A stretch of DNA of 64,000 bases from Bacillota bacterium (GTDB taxonomy: Bacteria; Bacillota; Clostridia; Oscillospirales; Ruminococcaceae): positions 186,001 to 250,000 of the forward strand of contig JAEYNX010000034.1 of the NCBI GenBank assembly GCA_023412215.1, in the 5' to 3' direction. Numbering within the stretch: position 1 is the first letter of the stretch; every line of letters starts with the position of its first letter. The translations under genes were made by a program, and so were the position numbers. Shown piece after piece: positions 60,899-64,000 of the stretch. The notes below the pieces were generated by a model. It saw only the letters and a list, made by a program, of their open reading frames with translations. It did no database searches and had not been told where the DNA came from.

Positions 60899-62233
60899 AT
60901 GCAAATGAAAAAAATCTTATCCGTTGCGCTTGCATTAATCCTCACAATCGGTATCCTTGCCGGTTGCGGCAGCCCTGCAGCCAGCGTCAGCTCAACGGCG
61001 GATACCTCGCAACCGGCTTCTTCTCAGGCATCTTCCGAAGCGCCGGCGGAGCCTGTCACCATCAAATGGGCCCTGTGGGATTGGGATCTCGGCCCTTATT
61101 TTAAGGCACTGATAGACGCATATACGGCAATCAAACCGAACGTAACCATCGAGTATGTAGACCTCGGCAGCGCCGATTACATGACCATGCTGAGCACCCA
61201 GCTTTCGGGCGGAGCCGACCTGGATGTGCTTACGATTAAAGACATTCCCGGTTATTCCAACCTTGTGAAGCAAAACCATCTGGAGCCTTTAAACGCCTAT
61301 ATCTCTTCAAGCGGAATAAACACCTCCCTTTATGGCGGCACGACCGAGCAGTTAACGGTGAACAACGAACTGTACACTCTGCCCTTCCGCAGTGACTTTT
61401 GGATTGTTTATTATAATAAGGACCTGTTTGACAAGGCGGGCGTGGCATACCCCACCAATGATATGACGCTTGACCAGTACGACGAGATTGCCCGCAAGAT
61501 GACCAGCGGTAGCGGCGCGGAAAAGGTATACGGCTGCCACTACCACACATGGCGCAGCGCGGTACAGCTTTTCGGAATCCTCGACGGCAAGAATACGATC
61601 GTTGACGGCACCTACGATTTCCTAAGGCCGTATTACGAGCGCGTATTAAAAGAGCAGGACGACGGCATCTGCCAGGATTACGCGACACTTAGAACCTCCA
61701 GCACCCACTATTCCGGCGTTTTCTTCAACAATCAGGTTGCCATGATGAACATGGGCACATGGTTTATCGCCACGCAGATCGATAAGATCAAGACCGGTGA
61801 ATCCCTTTCCACCAACTGGGGCATCGTGAAGTATCCTCATCCGGACGGCGTTGCGGCCGGTACCACGCTCGGCACCATTACAGGCCTTTCCGTCAACGCG
61901 AATTCGTCCAAAAAGGATGCCGCGCTCGATTTCTTGAATTTTGTCACCGGCCCGGAGGGTGCCACGGTGATTGCTAATACCGGTACCATCCCCGCCATCC
62001 TGAACGAAGAGGTTATTGCTGCCCTTACCTCCATTGAAGGTTTCCCAACAGACGATAACAGCAAGCAAGCGCTCTATACCACCAAAACCTACCTTGAAAT
62101 GCCCATGCACGACAAGAGTGCTGAGATTGAAGTAATTCTTAACGAATGCCATGATAACATCATGACCAAGAACACGACGATCGATCAGGGGCTTGCGGAC
62201 ATGAACACCAGAGTTGCAGAGGTTCTGGGTTAA
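60899..62233 (+). CDS. Sugar ABC transporter substrate-binding lipoprotein
   Basis: 444 residues. AGGAGG is 7 nt before ATG 60899. Signal MQMKKILSVALALILTIGIL with lipobox LAGC, a Ser/Ala-rich linker, then a family-1 solute-binding fold: YMTMLSTQLSGGADLDVLTI, PFRSDFWIVYYNKDLFDKAG, and NQVAMMNMGTWFIATQI. Binds an oligosaccharide outside the cell for the two permeases downstream. No ATPase gene in the window; a shared MsmX-type ATPase is likely. Confidence 0.93.
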   Translation: MQMKKILSVALALILTIGILAGCGSPAASVSSTADTSQPASSQASSEAPAEPVTIKWALWDWDLGPYFKALIDAYTAIKPNVTIEYVDLGSADYMTMLSTQLSGGADLDVLTIKDIPGYSNLVKQNHLEPLNAYISSSGINTSLYGGTTEQLTVNNELYTLPFRSDFWIVYYNKDLFDKAGVAYPTNDMTLDQYDEIARKMTSGSGAEKVYGCHYHTWRSAVQLFGILDGKNTIVDGTYDFLRPYYERVLKEQDDGICQDYATLRTSSTHYSGVFFNNQVAMMNMGTWFIATQIDKIKTGESLSTNWGIVKYPHPDGVAAGTTLGTITGLSVNANSSKKDAALDFLNFVTGPEGATVIANTGTIPAILNEEVIAALTSIEGFPTDDNSKQALYTTKTYLEMPMHDKSAEIEVILNECHDNIMTKNTTIDQGLADMNTRVAEVLG

Positions 62234-62256
62234 GAAACTGTCGCATAAAAGCATAC

Positions 62257-62295
62257 TGAGGGGCGGGCAGATCTGCCCGCCCCTCATTCTTTCTT
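62257..62295 (+). terminator. Intercistronic terminator after the binding protein
   Basis: A 30-bp perfect palindrome (62257-62286, core GGGCGGGCAGATCTGCCC) followed by TTCTTTCTT. Partial termination here would give more binding protein than permease. Confidence 0.85.
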
Positions 62296-62397
62296 ATACG
62301 CACCTTCAATGATCATGCGGCTTTTAGCCACAGATGTGAAGAATTAGCACTATAAACTGCTCTGCACAGGTCGGGCACTAGAAAATGGAGGTAGTTT

Positions 62398-63330
62398 ATG
62401 TCAAGCAATACAGTAACCGCCGGAATATCCGGGCGAAGGTTTAATAAAAAACTTAAAAATAATTTGATTGCCTACAGCTTTATTGCGCCAAACTTTATCG
62501 GATTTGCCGTCTTCACTCTGGTGCCGCTGGTGTTTGCGTTTGTGCTGGCTTTTCTGGAATGGGACGGTGCGAACCCGATGAAGTTCGTAGCCTTTGATAA
62601 CTTTATACATTTGGTGAAGGATCGCCAGTTTCATAAGGCGTTGATCAACACCGTTCTGTATACGGCGGGGGTCGTACCCCTTACGCTGGTCTGCTCGTTG
62701 GGGCTTGCGATTTTACTCAACCAAAAGCTGGCCGGGCGCAACTTCTTCCGCACGGTGTCCTTCTTTCCTTATGTCGCTTCGCTGGTTGCCGTAACCGCCG
62801 TATGGAATTTTATCTTCAGTCCGACCAGAGGCCCCATAAACAATCTTCTCAATATGATTACCGGCATTCCCTTCGAGCAGCTTCCGGGATGGGCAGCGGA
62901 TAAAGACTGGGCGATTTTTACCGTTATTATCTTTACTGTGTGGAAAAACATGGGGTACTATATGGTAATCTATCTTGCCGGCCTGCAGGGCATAAACCCC
63001 GATCTTTACGAAGCGGCCAGTCTGGACGGGGCAAACGGCTGGCAGCGTTTTCGGCATGTGACAATTCCGCAGCTGGCACCCACCACCTTTTTCGTGACAA
63101 TGATGCTGATTATCAACTCCTTTAAGGTGTACGACATCTTCATCAACCTGTTCGCGGGGGGAGATAACCAGCTCAGCGACTCAACGAGGGTGCTGGTATA
63201 TCAGATTTATAATACGGCGTTCCGTTCGCTGAACTTTGGGTACGCAAGTGCGATCGCGATGGTTTTATTCTTGCTGGTGCTGGCGGTCACGCTCGTTCAG
63301 TTTCGCGGTGAGCGAAAATTAGGCGAATAG
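62398..63330 (+). CDS. Sugar ABC transporter permease (MalF/UgpA type)
   Basis: 310 residues, six helices. Starts with NNLIAYSFIAPNFIGFAVFT-like NLIAYSFIAPNFIGFAVFTL and holds the EAA loop LYEAASLDGANGWQRFRHVT then IPQLAPT. GGAGG lies 7 nt before the ATG. Works with the permease 12 bp downstream. Confidence 0.93.
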   Translation: MSSNTVTAGISGRRFNKKLKNNLIAYSFIAPNFIGFAVFTLVPLVFAFVLAFLEWDGANPMKFVAFDNFIHLVKDRQFHKALINTVLYTAGVVPLTLVCSLGLAILLNQKLAGRNFFRTVSFFPYVASLVAVTAVWNFIFSPTRGPINNLLNMITGIPFEQLPGWAADKDWAIFTVIIFTVWKNMGYYMVIYLAGLQGINPDLYEAASLDGANGWQRFRHVTIPQLAPTTFFVTMMLIINSFKVYDIFINLFAGGDNQLSDSTRVLVYQIYNTAFRSLNFGYASAIAMVLFLLVLAVTLVQFRGERKLGE

Positions 63331-63342
63331 GGGGAAGGTACG

Positions 63343-64000
63343 ATGACTGAGAATAAGAAAAAGAGCAAAACCGGAAGAATAGCGCTTTACATACTGCTTG
63401 TACTGATCGCGCTTTCTATGCTGATCCCATTCGCGTGGATGCTGTCGTCCTCGCTCAAGCTCAACAAGGATGTTTTCAGCTTCCCCATGAAGTGGATACC
63501 TGAGAGCCCGCGCTGGCAGAACTATCAGGATATCTGGACGAGGATCCCGCTGGGGCAGTTTATCCTAAACACCGTTAAGCTCGCCGTAATCGTTACCCTT
63601 TTGCAGCTGTTGTCTTCAAGCTTTGCGGCATATGCATTCGCGAAGCTGCAGTTTAAAGGGCGTAACGCGCTGTTTCTCGGCTATATCGCCACAATAGCGG
63701 TACCGTGGCAGGCATACATGGTGCCGCAGTTTATCATGATGCGGCAGATGGGTTTAAACAACACGCATCTCTCCATCATCTTCCTGCAGGCGTTCTCCGC
63801 CTTCGGTGTGTTTTTGATGCGCCAGTTTTATCAAAGCATCCCCGACGAGCTTTGTGAAGCCGCAAGGATTGACGGGCTGAGCGAGTACGGCATATGGGCG
63901 CGCATCATGCTGCCCCTTTCTAAACCCGCCGTCTCAACGCTGACCATCTTCACCTTCGTCAACACGTGGAACGATTTCCTGGGCCCGCAAATCTACCTGA
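63343..64000 (+). CDS. Sugar ABC transporter permease (MalG/UgpE type), cut by the window end
   Basis: First 219 codons; the gene continues past 64000. ATG 63343 follows GGGGAAGG. Reads MTENKKKSKTGRIALYILLV, then LIPFAWMLSSSLKLNKDVFS, LLSSSFAAYAFAKLQFKGRN, and the EAA loop CEAARIDGLSEYGIWARIML followed by PLSKPA. Second membrane half of the transporter. Confidence 0.93.
   Translation, partial: MTENKKKSKTGRIALYILLVLIALSMLIPFAWMLSSSLKLNKDVFSFPMKWIPESPRWQNYQDIWTRIPLGQFILNTVKLAVIVTLLQLLSSSFAAYAFAKLQFKGRNALFLGYIATIAVPWQAYMVPQFIMMRQMGLNNTHLSIIFLQAFSAFGVFLMRQFYQSIPDELCEAARIDGLSEYGIWARIMLPLSKPAVSTLTIFTFVNTWNDFLGPQIYL

Overview
The window looks like the chromosome of a low-to-mid GC Gram-positive anaerobe of the class Clostridia, most like Oscillospirales/Ruminococcaceae. 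This is inferred from strong AGGAGG-type ribosome binding sites, sigma-A promoters, kdpFABC-kdpDE, a DUF3160 lipoprotein, YesMN-type sugar regulation, a Gly-rich/MBG-repeat secreted protein and a permuted GH3 enzyme. No species can be named from the sequence alone.

Layout. 1-7953 (minus strand): start of a LacI-family repressor with its own promoter and a perfect palindromic operator, an alkyltransferase-like protein, malic enzyme plus fumarase, an amidohydrolase, and a five-gene run of poorly known proteins (alpha/beta hydrolase, nuclease-like protein, DUF3788, Cys-rich pentapeptide-repeat protein, GNAT). 8035-12523: a potABCD polyamine transporter operon flanked by two direct 102-bp palindromic MITE-like repeats. 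13014-13089: tRNA-Pro(GGG). 13534-17494: a DUF3160 lipoprotein and a CapA-type lipoprotein, translationally overlapped. 17628-17961: an IS1182-type transposase fragment. 18099-22938: a two-component system with an FtsX/MacB-type ABC exporter; both promoters carry the same 11-bp-phased direct repeat. 23425-29532: a 2035-residue secreted repeat protein.

29650-51804 is an ion-homeostasis island: kdpFABCDE; a trk operon (two TrkA proteins, an unannotated 34-residue membrane peptide, TrkH, an OB-fold-like membrane protein); a second TrkA pair; two further KdpDE-like two-component systems that lack the KdpD/Usp sensory half; amt-glnK; and an operon that joins an orphan F1-ATPase alpha-subunit C-terminal domain, MotA/MotB-type stator proteins and a KdpDE-like pair. 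Five promoters in this island (kdpF, the two trkA operons, amt, and the alphaCTD-mot operon) share one architecture: four roughly 7-bp CTTTATA-like boxes spaced 11, 21 (20 in one) and 11 bp, then about 10 nt to the -10 hexamer. I read this as a KdpE-type regulon linking potassium uptake, ammonium uptake and a MotAB-like channel. It is the main new system proposed here.

52085-64000 is carbohydrate use: a circularly permuted GH3 beta-glucosidase, and a minus-strand YesM-YesN-heparinase II/III-like operon divergent from a sugar ABC transporter (binding lipoprotein and two permeases, the second cut by the window end). All family names come from motif recognition by eye; no database search was run.
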